Positions 46,554-59,142 are shown, counted from the first letter of the stretch. The stretch: DNA of 64,000 bases from Spirodela intermedia (GCA_902729315.2 LR746276.1:593172-657171); one strand, 5' to 3'. A program made the numbers and translations. Notes: a model not told the origin generated them from the letters alone.

Positions 46554-48452
46554 ATGGATCTGAACCTGTACCTGGGGCTTCCCCGATTCTCCCGTCGTCT
46601 GCGCAGGGTCGACCTCGGATCTGATCTCGCCCTCGGCTCTCCCTTCCGAGCGGCCTCCTCTAGGGAGGAATCCGGCGACTCCGCCACCGATATGCCGAGG
46701 ACGTCGGAGCCGCAGACCGGGTACTCTCACGCTCCATATTCCCCCTCCCGCGCCGCGATTGTTCCTCCGCCCGATCGGCCACTCGTCCCTTCCGATCACC
46801 CTTCACCGTTTGTTACCAGAGCCAGCGATGATCCTGTTCCGGGGTACTCGCCTCACTGCCCTTCGTATCAGCTCCTAGCCCCTTCTTATGCGCCGATCAC
46901 TCCTCCGCCGGTTCTGTCCTCCTCCCGCATCACCGATGCCCCTTATGCCCTGTCCTACATCCCGGCTCAACCCTCTGATCGCGATTCAGCGCAAGCTTTT
47001 TCCGGGAGTGGCGACAGAACCAGTCATCTTCTATCCTCGTATGGTTCCCCCTCAGCTGATGCTGGATTGGGGGATGAGGCTCTGGTTGCAGGTGAAGGTG
47101 GTGGTGGGGGCACATCCCATGTTCGGTACTCCCCCTCATACATACCTCTCTCAGCAATCCCGGAGGGCCACGATGATGTCACCTTCAACCCTTACCAGCC
47201 GATTGTCGTCGGGTCGGCAGAAATCTTCGAAGCGGGAGATGGGCGTCCTCTGCACCAGGATTTTCTCGACCCCCAAGTTCGCTTCAGGAGATTGATTGAG
47301 CTTCAGCGCCGCTCCCAGGGGAGCAGGCCATATCAATTATCATACCCCTACGGAATTGGGCCTCCCGATTACGACCTTCTCCGCGAAATGAGCTCTGAGG
47401 AATCTGCAGAGAATTCTAGGAAGAACAATGTGGGCGAAAAAGGCATCAAGGACGAGGGTCTGGAGGAGAAAGAAGATGAGAAGGATGCTTGCGGAGTTAA
47501 CTTCGAGTGCAACATCTGCCTGGACCTCGCCGAAGAGCCAGTCGTCACCTCCTGTGGTCACCTGTTCTGCTGGCCATGCTTGTACCAGTGGCTGCACCTC
47601 CACTGCAGCCACAGCGAGTGCCCCGTCTGCAAAGGAGAAGTGATCGAGGCCACCATCACGCCTGTATATGGGCGAGGAAACGCTGGGAGCAAGTCGCAGA
47701 AGGGGCGGAAGGATGTAGGAGACTCGGGCTTGAAGATACCCCCAAGACCCCGTGGCCGGAGGGTCGAGAGCTGGAGGCAGAGGATACGAAGGCCCGTGTC
47801 GAGAAGGCTCAGCATGGGTATTTCCAACACCTGGCGGCGCGTTCTGGGCGAGGAGCTGCCGGTGGCCGATGTAGCCGGCAGGGACGTCGAAGCCAGCCTG
47901 CAGGAGACAATCAACAGCGCCCACCGTCGAGTTGCAACCAGGTTGAGGGCCCGAAGACCGGCAAGAATGGAAGATAGCTCGGAAAATGGGTCCTTGGGGA
48001 TAATCCACCCGTTGCCTCTGAGAAACTCTGCTCTGAGCCGACAGATTGAGGGGAACAGCAGCGCAATCATCGGCCGCCTGAGCAGCTCTGCCAGGTTTTC
48101 TTTTGGCGGCTTGAATGGCAGGAGCGCCAACTTGTCCAGAATACTGGGCAGCTTGTCTGCAGAGAGTGGTGACCATCCTGGAGCTTCTGCGTCCTCTGGG
48201 AATCCTCAGAACGCCGACGACCTGGCTCACCGGCACCACCACCCCACTGGGTCAACCCAGCAGGGTATGGACCAGGCCTCTGCCTCTAGCACCATGGCTG
48301 TGATACAGGGTGACGGGGTCAACGCGGATCTGGTGGCGGGGGCAAACAGTGCCGGATCTTCTAGGCCCCTGCGAAGTAGGGGGAGGAGCAGCAGCTCCTT
48401 GGATGTGGATGGATGCGGTCAACATGGACGTAAGAGGAGAAGAACGAACTAA
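46554..48452 (+). CDS. Large C3HC4 RING E3 ubiquitin ligase, MUSE1/RMA-type RING
   Basis: Intronless, 632 residues. The N-terminus MDLNLYLGLP contains LxLxL and DLN-type EAR-like sequence. A proline-, serine- and tyrosine-rich region follows to about residue 230, then an acidic and lysine-rich stretch. The RING is C319, C322, C334, H336, C339, C342, C356, C359, with the CGHLFCWPCLYQWLH signature of RMA/RNF5-like ligases, followed by TPVYGRG. No C-terminal membrane segment is visible, unlike small RMA proteins. It better resembles longer plant RING proteins of the MUSE1/MUSE2 group, which target immune-receptor turnover; that subgroup call is from memory. The tail is rich in Ser, Arg and Gly and ends in the basic HGRKRRRTN. 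Expected activity is ubiquitin transfer with an E2; the substrate is unknown. Confidence 0.88.
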   Translation: MDLNLYLGLPRFSRRLRRVDLGSDLALGSPFRAASSREESGDSATDMPRTSEPQTGYSHAPYSPSRAAIVPPPDRPLVPSDHPSPFVTRASDDPVPGYSPHCPSYQLLAPSYAPITPPPVLSSSRITDAPYALSYIPAQPSDRDSAQAFSGSGDRTSHLLSSYGSPSADAGLGDEALVAGEGGGGGTSHVRYSPSYIPLSAIPEGHDDVTFNPYQPIVVGSAEIFEAGDGRPLHQDFLDPQVRFRRLIELQRRSQGSRPYQLSYPYGIGPPDYDLLREMSSEESAENSRKNNVGEKGIKDEGLEEKEDEKDACGVNFECNICLDLAEEPVVTSCGHLFCWPCLYQWLHLHCSHSECPVCKGEVIEATITPVYGRGNAGSKSQKGRKDVGDSGLKIPPRPRGRRVESWRQRIRRPVSRRLSMGISNTWRRVLGEELPVADVAGRDVEASLQETINSAHRRVATRLRARRPARMEDSSENGSLGIIHPLPLRNSALSRQIEGNSSAIIGRLSSSARFSFGGLNGRSANLSRILGSLSAESGDHPGASASSGNPQNADDLAHRHHHPTGSTQQGMDQASASSTMAVIQGDGVNADLVAGANSAGSSRPLRSRGRSSSSLDVDGCGQHGRKRRRTN

Positions 48453-48878
48453 AGCATAAATCTTATACTGTATCTGGAATTCTGCAAATTTGCTCGCACA
48501 TTTCATTCAGGTATGTCAGCGAATCATTTATTGAGCTTTTTGATCTTGATTTCTGCTCTTACATTGATCGGAGACGCTGGTTTTGTGAATATATGATTCA
48601 TAGAGCTTCTTCTTGCACTCCCCAGCTGGGTCCCCTCTCTTCCGATTGCTGTCCTGCCCACTCATCTCACACTTTTTCCTGCATTTTTCTTGGATGAATG
48701 AGAAAACCCTACTCGATCCACTTCATCATCTGCTTGTTGCGAGGGAGATTTCTTTCTAGATGGTAATTATTTTCCGGCACTTGTTGGCTGATCTTCTCTA
48801 GTAAGGGAGAACTTCTTGATTCATCTCTCTGAAAGAAAGCTTGCTGGAGGAGAGAGAATTTGTTGGATGGTTTGCAAA

Positions 48879-48924
<46 letters not shown>

Positions 48925-49175
48925 CTAAACCAATAGATTGTAGAGAGAGAATTTGTTGAATGTTCAGGAAGCAAATTGCCTGAGAATTTGTTGGATTGTA
49001 GAGAGAACTCATCCTTCTTTGAACCACGGGCTCCAGCATTCTCTCTCTCTCTCTCACTGTCTCTCCGTGCCAGAAAAAGGATCGACTTTTAGAGAGATAA
49101 GAAGACAGCTTCTTCTTCAATAAAAGAAATACCCACGGAAACAGTAAAGGGAAAGTATGCCTTTTCAGAGACGAT

Positions 49176-49223
<48 letters not shown>

Positions 49224-49255
49224 CGGGTAGCCGCAGAGAAGGATCGCTCGCCAGG
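48453..49255. other. Convergent 3' flanks with CT/GA tracts
   Basis: 3' UTR of the RING gene and of the acidic KEN-box gene. It holds (GA)n at 48885-48922 and (CT)n at 49178-49219. The phrase GAGAGAATTTGTTG recurs near 48851 and 48945 in a small imperfect duplication around the GA tract. No gene recognised. Confidence 0.7.
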
Positions 49256-51114
49256 TCAGCACTGGAGACGCCCCGGGCTAAAGATGCAGTTGTCGTCGAG
49301 TGTCGCCAACGCCGCCCTCTTCTTCTTCTCCTCCATCGCCTGCAACTGTGTTGACCAAACCAGCAAAAAGTCAACGAACGAGAGCCGCAGTGTCATATAC
49401 TACACAGGCAACGTGATTGAAGAAACTCTCATTACCTTCTCCTTGACGGCGGCCTTGAGCTTCCTCAGGCTGGTGGCGCCGTTGTACTCCGCCGCCGCCA
49501 CCCTCTGCTGCTTCTCCTCCTCGAGGGCTTCAGAGTTTTCCTTGTTGTCCTGGAGAACCACACACAAGTCGAATGCTGCGTTTACGACGGCTACTTCTCC
49601 GGTAGCGAGGCCGTCGGCCACCGGGGCGGCGCCGCCATCTTGTTCTTCACCCACATTGACGGCGGCGGCGGTGACCTCCGCCACCACCATCAGGTTCTCG
49701 GTTTCCATCGCTGGGTTTTGCGTCTCATCCGATTCCTTCTGCTCGGCTTCTACTCCGGCGGTAAGACCCTCCGCCGCCAGGCCGCCGCCGTCAAGTTCTT
49801 CCGGCGTCACTGCGGCGGCCTCCGCCACGGCGGTCAAGTTCTCCGCCGCCTCCCCACACGACGGCGTCGAGTCACCATCGCCGACGATGACGGCAACTTC
49901 GATCGGGAGACCATCCTCCACCAGGCCGCCGCCGTCAAGTTCTGCTTCTTCCGACGTCACGGCGTCGGCGGTGGCCTCCGCCACCGCGGTCAGGTTCTCC
50001 GCCGCTTCTCCATCCTCCGGAGTGTCGCCGACGCCGACGATAGCGGTCACCTCGATCTGGTGAACCGCAGGATCAACGTCGCCCTTCACATCCATCTCGA
50101 TGTCAGAGTCCAGTGGAGCAGAGATCAGTGGAGCAGAGATCTCCTCCACCGTCGGATCAATGGGCCCATCGGAGACTTCAGCTTCCTCGACAACATCCAC
50201 TGTTGGGGCGATTAAGTCCTCAACAGCCGTCTGATTGCTGAGCCCATCAGATGGAACTGTTTCGACTACAAAAGGCTCTTCCTGCTCCGCCATCTTCCCG
50301 TTCATCGTCTCCGGCGCCGGCGAATTGTCGTCCTCAGCGCCGTCTTCTTTTCCGGCGATGGATCCATTGATGGCAGGCAGATAGCCTATTGTCCATGGAG
50401 GCGGATTTTTCAGGGAGAAGCAAACAAGAGAGAGTAAAAGAGATGATCGGAGAAGCAAACCCTAGCCATACCCTTCGCCACCGTCTCCGTCTCCATCACC
50501 GGCGCTTCCTGATCAGCGGCCGCCTTCCTGGAAGACATCCTGGTCCGATAACGAGACGTCCTTGCCCCGTTCGCCTCCTCCGGTTGCGCGGCAGATCTGG
50601 TTATCCTCCGAGTCGAAGCCCTCCTTGCTGTCGACGCCGCCGGAGTATGGAGAGCTGCCGCATCGCCGCTGCCTGCTTGCTCTCCGATCGACGATTTCTC
50701 GACCTGAGCCGCGGCTCTCCTTCCCCGTGCGGGGCGTGCCACCGGAGTCTTTAGCAACTCGAGATCCGTATTCTTCCCGTCGTCTTCCTCTTCTTCCGGC
50801 ACCACGCTGTCAACTACAGTCCGAGTTCGCCGGCCGCGGGCGCTGAGAGTGGTGGGGGAGTTGGGGATCTCTGATGCAACGTTCTCGTCCTTCATGGACG
50901 CCGCCATCCTCACCGTCCCACGGCGAGCTCTCGCCAGGGAGCTTCCCGCCGGGTTGCTCTTGCCGACGGCGGAAGTTCTCCGGCCGACGGTCTTCGGAGA
51001 CATTCCCTGCAGGGATTCCTTGACGGCATCCAATCCTTCTACCTGGTAAAAAGGCAGAATCCATTAGAGACGCAGAAGATGCAAGAGAGAGAGAGAAAGA
51101 AAGGTATAGATAGA

Positions 51115-51159
<45 letters not shown>

Positions 51160-51280
51160 AACATACCATGGAAAGAGCTTGGAGGGCGTCGGCCATAGCG
51201 ATGTTGGTCATGTTGGCCGGGATCTTATTCATCTTGCAGAGGCTCTGGAGGTCCCTACGGGGCAGGCTGTGGAAGTCCAT
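49256..51280 (-). CDS. Acidic protein with SAP-like N-terminus and KEN box (unknown function)
   Basis: Exons on the minus strand: 51280-51167, 51042-50472, 50385-49436, 49345-49256; 574 residues. The N-terminus contains LPRRDLQSLCKMNKIPANM and then ADALQAL, a SAP-like helix pair typical of a plant-specific family of unknown function. The middle is basic and rich in Ala, Arg and Thr (ARGRRTRTVVD and RRASTRRITRSAAQP). The third exon is strongly acidic and holds three degenerate repeats built on AAENLTAVAEA and ELDGGGL. A KEN box (QDNKENSEALEE), the APC/C degron, follows; the C-terminus is lysine-rich. A nuclear, chromatin-associated, cell-cycle-regulated protein is plausible but inferred. The 86-bp second intron is required: without it the frame stops near 50410. 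The first intron is largely (CT)n on the sense strand. Confidence 0.82.
51117..51154 (-). repeat. (GA)n in intron 1 of the KEN-box gene
   Basis: Perfect GA on the plus strand, CT on the sense strand, within the 124-bp intron 51166-51043. A second shorter GA run lies at about 51084-51096. Confidence 0.95.
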
Positions 51281-51966
51281 GGCGGCGCGTCTGGTTCTCG
51301 TCTACTTTCTCAGAGGTTGAGAAATCTGGAGTATCGGCTGATTCTGGGTGTGGGGTAGGACGAGGAGGGCTCTATATATACACCAGAGCTAGGGTTAACT
51401 AACCAAATTTGAAAAAACATGACCGTTGTGGCTCGCAGCCCGGTATTTTTGAAAATGCGACCGTTGCAGGGATCCGAAGAGATAGAGACCCGCTCGGTCT
51501 CCTCTACCCTCCCCAGGCGGACGGCCGAGATTCGGGGGGGGGCGAACGATGGCGCCACGTGGCAGAGGATTCAAAACTGACTACGCCCCTATTGGACCCC
51601 TCGAGCCCACTAAAGCTGCGGGCCACACATTGGGCCTTTTTCGGTTCGGGGAAATCGGACGGTTATTGGATTGGGGATGATTCGACGGCCCGCGGGGCAC
51701 CGTACCGCGCACGAACCCAGTCTTCTTCCTTCCTCTCTCCTCCGGCCACCTCGCCGGCGACCGGCGATCCTGAGAGGAAGAAGACGATCGATGAACAACT
51801 ATAGCTGCGCCGGGCACAACAGCCGCCCCTCTTTCTCTCTCTGGCTTTCTCCGTCAAAACTTCGTTCCGATCGACTTTACACGGGCAGACGGGGTGAACA
51901 CTCCGAGGGAAGGACAATAAAAATCAGTAGCTTCCTCTCTCTCTCTCTCTAATCATCGAGATGGGG
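51281..51966. other. KEN-box gene promoter and TOPLESS 3' flank
   Basis: Head-to-tail spacer of 686 bp. It contains a CACGTG at 51555-51560, a run of nine G near 51535-51543, a TATATATA stretch near 51373, and (CT)n at about 51933-51950. The GC-rich ORFs on both strands lack conserved features and overlap poorly with any family I know. Confidence 0.6.
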
Positions 51967-53449
51967 TCACCGGGAAGGGCCGTCGAATTGCTGGCCGCTC
52001 AGAGAGGAGCTAGAGGGAACGGAGGGGGGGAGGGAGCCGTTCTCCGGCGGCGGCGGAGCACCCCACCGCGGCTCGGCCTCCGGCGGCTCCACCACATGGA
52101 CGGCGCCGTCGCTCATCCCCAAGGCGAACTGGTTGGGCTCCGCCGGATGTGCGGCGATCGCCACCGGGTACGCACTGCAGCAGGAGGAAGAAGAAGAAGA
52201 ACTCGTTAGATTAGTCATCCACGCCAAAACCTCGGGGACGATCAGGAAGCCAACCAGGGGACCGGCGGCGGCGCCAGGTACGCCGACGGCGCGACGCGGC
52301 AGCGCAGCCGGAGGCCGCCGGCGTCGAGGACTCCGACGGCGCCGTCGCAGAAGCCGGCGTAGACCAGCAGCCCGTCGCAGGAGTAGACGGCGCTGGAGAT
52401 GGGCGCGGCGAGCGAGTCCCTGGGGCACCACTGCAAAACGACGATCGCGGCGGAGGTGTGAGCTCAGAAAGTAGAAAGAAGGAAGCACGGCGGCGCCACC
52501 ACTACCAACCGATCTCAGGCACTCGAGCTTCGCATCGTAGACGGCGAGGTGGGTCTCGTGGACCACCAGCAGCTGGGTCTGGTCGTTGTGGAACTGGACT
52601 CTGGTGTCGCCGGTCAACGGGCCCTGGCGGCCCGGCGGCGGCTGGATGAACCTCGACTTCTTCTTCTCCCACCCGTCGATGCTCCACGCGCAGAGCTGCG
52701 GCCGGCACAGAACATCTTATCACTATGACTGTTGATGGGCATCTTGATCATGCTCTGTAGCGAAGAAGATGGATGCTTTTCGGATGGTTGACCTGAGCGT
52801 CGGCGCCGGAGGAGACCAGGACGTTCATCAGCCGAGAGAAGGCGAGCCCGGTGATCTGCTTCTGGTGACCCTTGAGCTTGGTTTTGACCTGTGGCGAGGG
52901 AGAGGACCCAAAGTCGCAGGGATGTTAGTCAACTTTGAAAGCCTCGTCTTCTTCTCCAATGAAATGGGAAGGAGGCGGATTTGGATCGGAAGGGTTGACC
53001 TCGTCGACTCTGACGTTGTATATCTGAACGGTGGAATCGTCCATCCCAATGGCGATGATGTTGTTGTCCTGCGGGTGGAATGCCAAGAAGGTGGCCGACG
53101 GCGGCGGCGGCATGAAGGTCGTCATGACCTGGAGGAGGGTGATGACAAGGTCAATGAGGAGGGGAAATGAGGAGTCAACGCGGAGGAGGATGGATTCAAG
53201 CACCGCATTGGAGGAGGAGGAACCTTGAAAGTCATCATGTTGAACAGAGAGACCTTCCCCCCGGAGGCGGACATGATGTAGGAGTCGTTCTTGGACAGGG
53301 CGAGGCAGGGGGTTGACTTTTCGGGGGGGCTGACCTCCGCCGTGTCGTTCATCATGGGAGCTCCGTTGGCGGGTTGCCACAGCTGGGGCATGAAAGACGC
53401 GGTTGACTGAAATTGACGACCAAACACCCACCTTTAGAAAATATTCAAC

Positions 53450-53486
<37 letters not shown>

Positions 53487-56400
53487 CAACCTTTCCAGAG
53501 GGATTGCCCTCAGTCCGCTGCCATTTCCACAGTTTATGGGCAGCATTAGAACACAGGGCCAGCACAGCTGATCCAGAGTTGGTGTATAACAGCCGTACAA
53601 TCTGCAACCCACAGAAGATCACACCATATTTCTTTAAAACAGATTTTTTTTATATAAAAAAAGTATTTTCTGGTTCCGACAACATAAACTGGCACTGATT
53701 TGACCCACCAAATCTACATATTTATGGAAAGAAAATCATGAAAATGGGAAACCAAGTCAGCTGCCGCCGCTTCATACCTTGGCTACTGCAGCAGTCGGAT
53801 CTGACAACCTCAGGGCTCTGAGCTGATTTGGGTCAACGATGTCCACCAGTTTCCAGGCTCTGACCTTGTCCGAGTCATCAGGGAGCCTCTGCTTCACATC
53901 CACCATCCTGCTGCTGTCCATCGAACCCTGAGAAATTCCCCACACTCAGACATATATATATATATAACAAGCACACCACCACAGCCGCCAGGTGACGGCG
54001 AGGCAAGAGCAACTGTTACCATTCCAGCAGCCATCGGTATGGAAGGTAGCAGGGCTCTGTCGGGTCGTTCCATGGCGGCGGCCATGGGAGAAGAGAGATT
54101 CACAATAGGAGCCTACAAAGGGGAATATCGGTGAGATTGACAACTGTTTCAGATCAATCTGAAAGCCCAAGTGGGAAATAACGGGTACAATACTACCTTG
54201 CTGATCATAGGCTGAGATGAGGTGCGGGAGCCCTCGAAGGCTCTGCTCTCCAGCATCCTCATGAGGCGCTGCCCGTCAGAGCTCGCCAAGATCTTGACTC
54301 CGTTGTCATTGGTGGTGACTGCAAGCAGAGAACCCTCCCTGTTGAACCTCAGACGTGGGCTTGCCTGCATTTTGGGAGAGAAGGATGAGAGAAAGATCAC
54401 AAGGAGCCCAATTTCTGCTTTGGGTAAAAAAATGATCATACTGACGGGCAATCCGCCCTCTGCGTCTGCAGTGGCGAGCACATCCTTATTGTCCATGTCC
54501 CAGAATTTGATCAGGAACTCGTCTCCGGCGGCTAAGAACCGGTTCTTCGTCGTGTCGAACTGAACCACACCGAGGGAGGATTTTCTGAAACCAGAGTAGG
54601 TCCTCTTGATGGATCCTTCAGTCTCGTTCCACTCGACCAGGTGAGATTCACCTTCTTTGCTCGTTCCACAGGAAAAGAGCCTACACAGTTGGAGATGTGA
54701 GGGTAAGTGTCCAGATTCGAATGCAAGGAAGAAGCACGCACACAACTTCACCTAGTGCCATCTGCGCTGTATGCCATTGTTGTGCACCAAAGCCCGGGAG
54801 CATCATAGTCAACCCTGGAGCCCAGGCAGTCGTAGAGCCACGCTTTGATCTTCCCGTCAATGGCTGTTGAAAAAATGAACTGAAAGTAGAGGCGAGAGTT
54901 AGAAGAATCTGCTGGTTCTCCCAAGATTCTTACTAAAAGGAGGAGCTGGAAATGATTTTGGGCTAGGGACTACCTGGATGTTCTCCTTGTAGTGAGGGCA
55001 TACAGAATACACAGGAGCTTCATGACCCTCAAAAGTATGGCGCCTCTGCCCGGTTGCAGCATCCCACACCTGTTGAGCGTTGACCACGCACACCATGGTA
55101 TGAGGAAGCGACTGAGTGGCACGAATGTTCTCCACAACGATCAGACTGCATTACCTTGATGGTCTTGTCGTCCCCACATGTGATTATCGAGAGGCTTTTG
55201 TTGGGATGAGAAAAGGCTATGTCGTTGACCCCGCCAACATGGGCATCAATCTATCCAATTATACAGAAAGTCAGTCAGTAGCCCTTCGATGGAAAGAAGC
55301 ATATAAAACTTAGGACTTACCTCCAGCTGTAGCCTAAAATCACCATGGTTAAATGTATATGTCTGAATGATGTGCTTGGAAAATGCAACGCCTGCATGGA
55401 GAAAAAGAGGAAGGCAGTGGGTAAAGAAAACACTCTTTTGATCGAGCAGAGGGGACTATAAACAGAAGATCAATATTTTGCGATGTCATCCACCACAAAT
55501 CATGCGAATTCTACCGATTAAAGATCCGTCAGGACTCCATAAACATCGGTTAACAGAAATGGTGGCATCCTTCACCAGTGCAGCCTGTACAGATTGATCG
55601 CCAAAAATGGAAAGACAGACCGTCAGCTGCAGATGGATTAGAGTAGCACATAGAATGCTCATTACCCAGGAGAGAGAAAGAGCAGACAGCAAAAGCATAG
55701 ATTCACCGAGCTCAGTGAGGGCCATTACATGAAGAGTCACTGAGCAAGCTGAGATGTCCCGGACTTTGAAGGCCTTGTGGGCGATTCTTTCTCGAGACCC
55801 CACTTCCCAAATCCCAATGTCTCCAATGTTCGTTCCAACTGTTAAAGGAATCAGCTTTATGGCATCCCAATGACGACCCAAAGGAACAGTGATGCTTTTG
55901 CTGTAATGCAATGAATTACCGAGGAGGATCGTCTGTTGCAGTGGATGGAAGTCCAGGCTAAGGACGCTGGAACCCTGGTTCAGTGCCCGAACCACAGTTC
56001 TGGGGAGATCATCGAGTGAATAAATATTCGGAGAATGTGCAGAACCTGAGAACGATACCTTGAAAATCACAAAAAACAGGTAAGCAAAGATGCCCACAGG
56101 GGCCACGAGCGGTATGAATTATTCATCCTTCAGACCTCTTCCAATTGGCCAACCCGCATTCGCTTCATCAAATGTTCCGAATCAGCCGGCTGGTAGTCAA
56201 TGGCAGATGCACTGGTTGGCGTCCTCGGATGTTTTAAAAACGGACCTGTGGGCGAGGCAAAGGCCAGATGATGGATAAGTTCACCCAACAAGATAGAAGA
56301 ATCGCAATGAAAATGGGTAGGAATATACGGAGACCTGCATTAGGATGTGGCATGAGACCCAGAGGAGCAGTAGCCATAGCAGCATGAGGCAGGGGTGGAT

Positions 56401-58076
56401 TCCCACCGCCCATCCATCCTGCAAGGGCGTTTGATGGAGAAAGGACCGGCTGGAATGGCTACAGGCAGAGCCCATACATAGCACATGTGTCAACACCAAA
56501 AGTGTCATCATGGATTTAATTGTGTTTTCAAAGGCTAGGCCAGCTTACACCATGAACACCAGCAGGAGGGTACGCCCCGGGCTTGGGAACGGGCCCAAGA
56601 AGAGGGCTGTTGGCTGGCGGCACCACACGAGCTCCACCGGCAGGTGCACATGAGTGATCGATGAATAGCGTCTTGATGTCAGGGTTTGAGCGTGGGTTCT
56701 TGCAGAGCTGATGCTGCCAGTTAAGACTTGAAAAAATAGGAAACAAGTGAGATCCCACCAAAGTGCAGGATGGTATGTATCAACAAGCAAGAAAACTTCC
56801 CAAAAATCTACTGAAACCTTCTACATGTCACATAACACATATGGACAGCTTAATTCAATGAATTAATCCGTCCAAAAAGCGAGAAAAAAATGACATACAG
56901 TAACTATCAACAAGCAACTGCTGAATAAAATGTTTATTCCACATTTAAGGCTCAGGAAAGAAAAGGAGGATATGAGAAGCTTAATTGAACACAAAAATTT
57001 TATAAATAAATGCATCCAAACCACGAGAAAGCATGATGTGTACCGATTATAATTGAGATGTCAGGCGATTCAAAATTCATAGTACGATAAACCCCGAGGA
57101 AAGAAAAATAGGATATGGGCGACTATAGCAGGCACGAAACAAGGTTGGTCAAGGTTCGCAGTCAAAAATGATGATGATGATGATAATGATGATAAGGCAG
57201 GCAAAAAATAATAAAATGATGATAATGATGATGATGATAAACCTCTGGTTGATCAAGGTTCGCAGTCGAGATGCTTTGAATGCTGGAAGAGCAAGCTTGT
57301 CACGAAACAATGGATTCGCCTCGATCAACTTCTTAAGCTCCATGAGCATGATGCTCCTAGCAGACTTAGTGTCTGTATACTTGGAAAGCTGTTCATTCTG
57401 TCTGGTGTGTCAAGACAACATATCAGCAAGAATTCCATGCGATGAACATCTAGCAAAAGGGTCAAGTGATGAGGTGAAAGAACCTGAAATTCTCAAGTGT
57501 AAGAAGTTGAGTGATCTCCTTAAAGAGATCTTCGTTAAAGGAAGCGAAAACCCTAAGATCCTTGACAAGCACCTCCACAGCTTTAGCTCTATCTTGGCTG
57601 TGGAAAGCACATCACAATAGCTATTAATTTCCAAATATAGAGAACCTTGCACAGATGAACCACATGATGGGAGGTAGGCAACCTGTCGAGGGCCTCAAGA
57701 TACTTCTGCTTCCTTATCTCGAAGAAGATTTTCATTGAATAGCGATTGTCTTCGACTTTTGTGAATCCGCTGAGGTACTTCTCCACCTCGTCCCACTCCC
57801 CTGCCTGCACCAGATCCTCGAAATACTTCATGTCGAAGAAAAATCCCGACTCCTGCTCCAACCTGTGAATTGCAGAGATCAAAGAAATGCATTAAAACCC
57901 CTCGAGCAAAAACGGAGTATTGCTCTTATTCTAATATTTTCTTCTACTGATAGTTCCCAATGAATTTTTCCTTGAAGGAGACGGATGGTGAGTAACCTGT
58001 GGACTGTCTCCTTGAATTTTTCCTCGTCCAAGAACTGCAGGATTAGAAAAACCAGCTCCCTGCTCAAGGAAGACAT
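51967..58076 (-). CDS. TPL: TOPLESS/TOPLESS-related transcriptional corepressor
   Basis: Nuclear corepressor recruited by EAR-motif proteins (Aux/IAA, JAZ adaptors, BZR1) and linking them to histone deacetylation. 25 coding exons, minus strand: 58076-57997, 57862-57683, 57597-57484, 57401-57243, 56726-56549, 56458-56335, 56245-56136, 56058-55920, 55838-55729, 55584-55515, 55391-55321, 55250-55155, 55069-54974, 54879-54752, 54680-54446, 54364-54197, 54112-54020, 53927-53778, 53601-53491, 53406-53224, 53128-53000, 52888-52793, 52695-52510, 52430-52255, 52174-51967. Product 1,129 residues, versus 1,131 for Arabidopsis TPL. LisH (SLSRELVFLILQFLDEEKF) and CTLH/EAR-binding domain are at the N-terminus, then a Pro-rich linker, then two WD40 propellers (VWDAATGQRRHTFEGHEAPV; FLAFHPQDNNIIAIGMDDS). 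Most exon phases are checked by protein continuity; the donor after 52255 (TG/GTTGGC) is chosen by phase. The gene looks intact. Confidence 0.96.
53456..53482 (-). repeat. (GA)n inside a short TOPLESS intron
   Basis: Within the 84-bp intron 53490-53407. GA on the plus strand, CT on the sense strand. Confidence 0.93.
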
Positions 58077-58761
58077 GCCTCCCGGAATCTCTAACTTCTC
58101 CAGGGTGACGGTCTTATCGAGAAAAGAGGGAAGAGGCGAGTGAATGCGAGCAGAGCCGCGCAAGAAAAGCGCAGAAGAGCTTTCCCCTCTTGATAGTACA
58201 GTAGTTGAAAGCCAGAAGAGTCTCCGAAAACCCCAGGAGATCCCAGATTGAATGGCTTAGAACCCTAGTTTTCCAGATAAATCCCAGGAGATCCTTTCAC
58301 ATGAAAGCGCAGAGGGATTAACCGGAAATGGCACGAGGACCGCTCCCCCACCGCCTCCCCGGCCGCGCACACACTGGATCCTTCACTTCAAACCCTTTCA
58401 GCAGCGGTAGATGAAGATAATAGCAGTGCCAGAAACCTCAGCCGCCTGTAGCTTTGCTTTCACACGGAAAATAAAGCTTCAAGAAAGCACTCCGAAGGCA
58501 GCACGATCGAGATCCGCCCAAAAGGGGAGACACTCCAAGCAGCGATAAAACCAGAGGGCATCCGACTGCAACCAGGCAGTTCCCACCTCGCCAGGAATTT
58601 CAACCACGATCATGAGCATGAGCCCTCGATCTAGAGCCGCCCCTCTCCGACGATAAAACCTTCACTCCGAGAAAGTGGAAAGTGGAGGTACACAGATAGG
58701 AAGGAGTGCTCGGCCAAGAACACGATGGGTTGAGAAAGCTCCACCGCTCAGCAGAGCTCCC

Positions 58762-58765
<4 letters not shown>

Positions 58766-58813
<48 letters not shown>
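58766..58813. repeat. (CT)n in the TOPLESS upstream region
   Basis: Perfect CT on the plus strand, so GA on the TOPLESS sense strand, about 690-740 bp upstream of its ATG. GA-rich leaders and promoters are common in plants and can bind BPC/GAGA-type factors; a role here is inference. Confidence 0.9.
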
Positions 58814-58816
<3 letters not shown>

Positions 58817-59142
58817 CTTCCCACACCCTACTTTCCCCTCCCTGCAAGCAGTGCCTGCTCCTGCTGAAGCCGCCGGATTCCGTGCTCTCTCTCCCTCTCT
58901 CTCTGTTCTCTCTCTCTCTTCTCTCTCCCTCTCTGCCTTTTTATCGCCCCACACTCCCCCTGCCCCCTCTCTCTCATCCCCCGTTAAATCATCTCTCTCT
59001 CTCTCTAGAAACTATTTATTCAATGCCGCCATGAACTGTTCTGGGCGTCACTTAATACCAAACTACCACCAATAAGCATCTCTAATAACCATTCTGCCAC
59101 TCTATTACCATCACCGTCTGATCCTCGAAGCCCCCGTCCTCT

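Noticed and set aside
47340-48242. 300-codon minus-strand ORF opposite the RING gene
   Set aside because: Antisense shadow of the RING coding frame, which has all eight zinc ligands.
50410-50472. Early stop (TGA near 50410) in the KEN-box gene
   Set aside because: It lies in an 86-bp intron with a GT donor after 50472 and an AATAG acceptor before 50385; the phases match and the protein continues.
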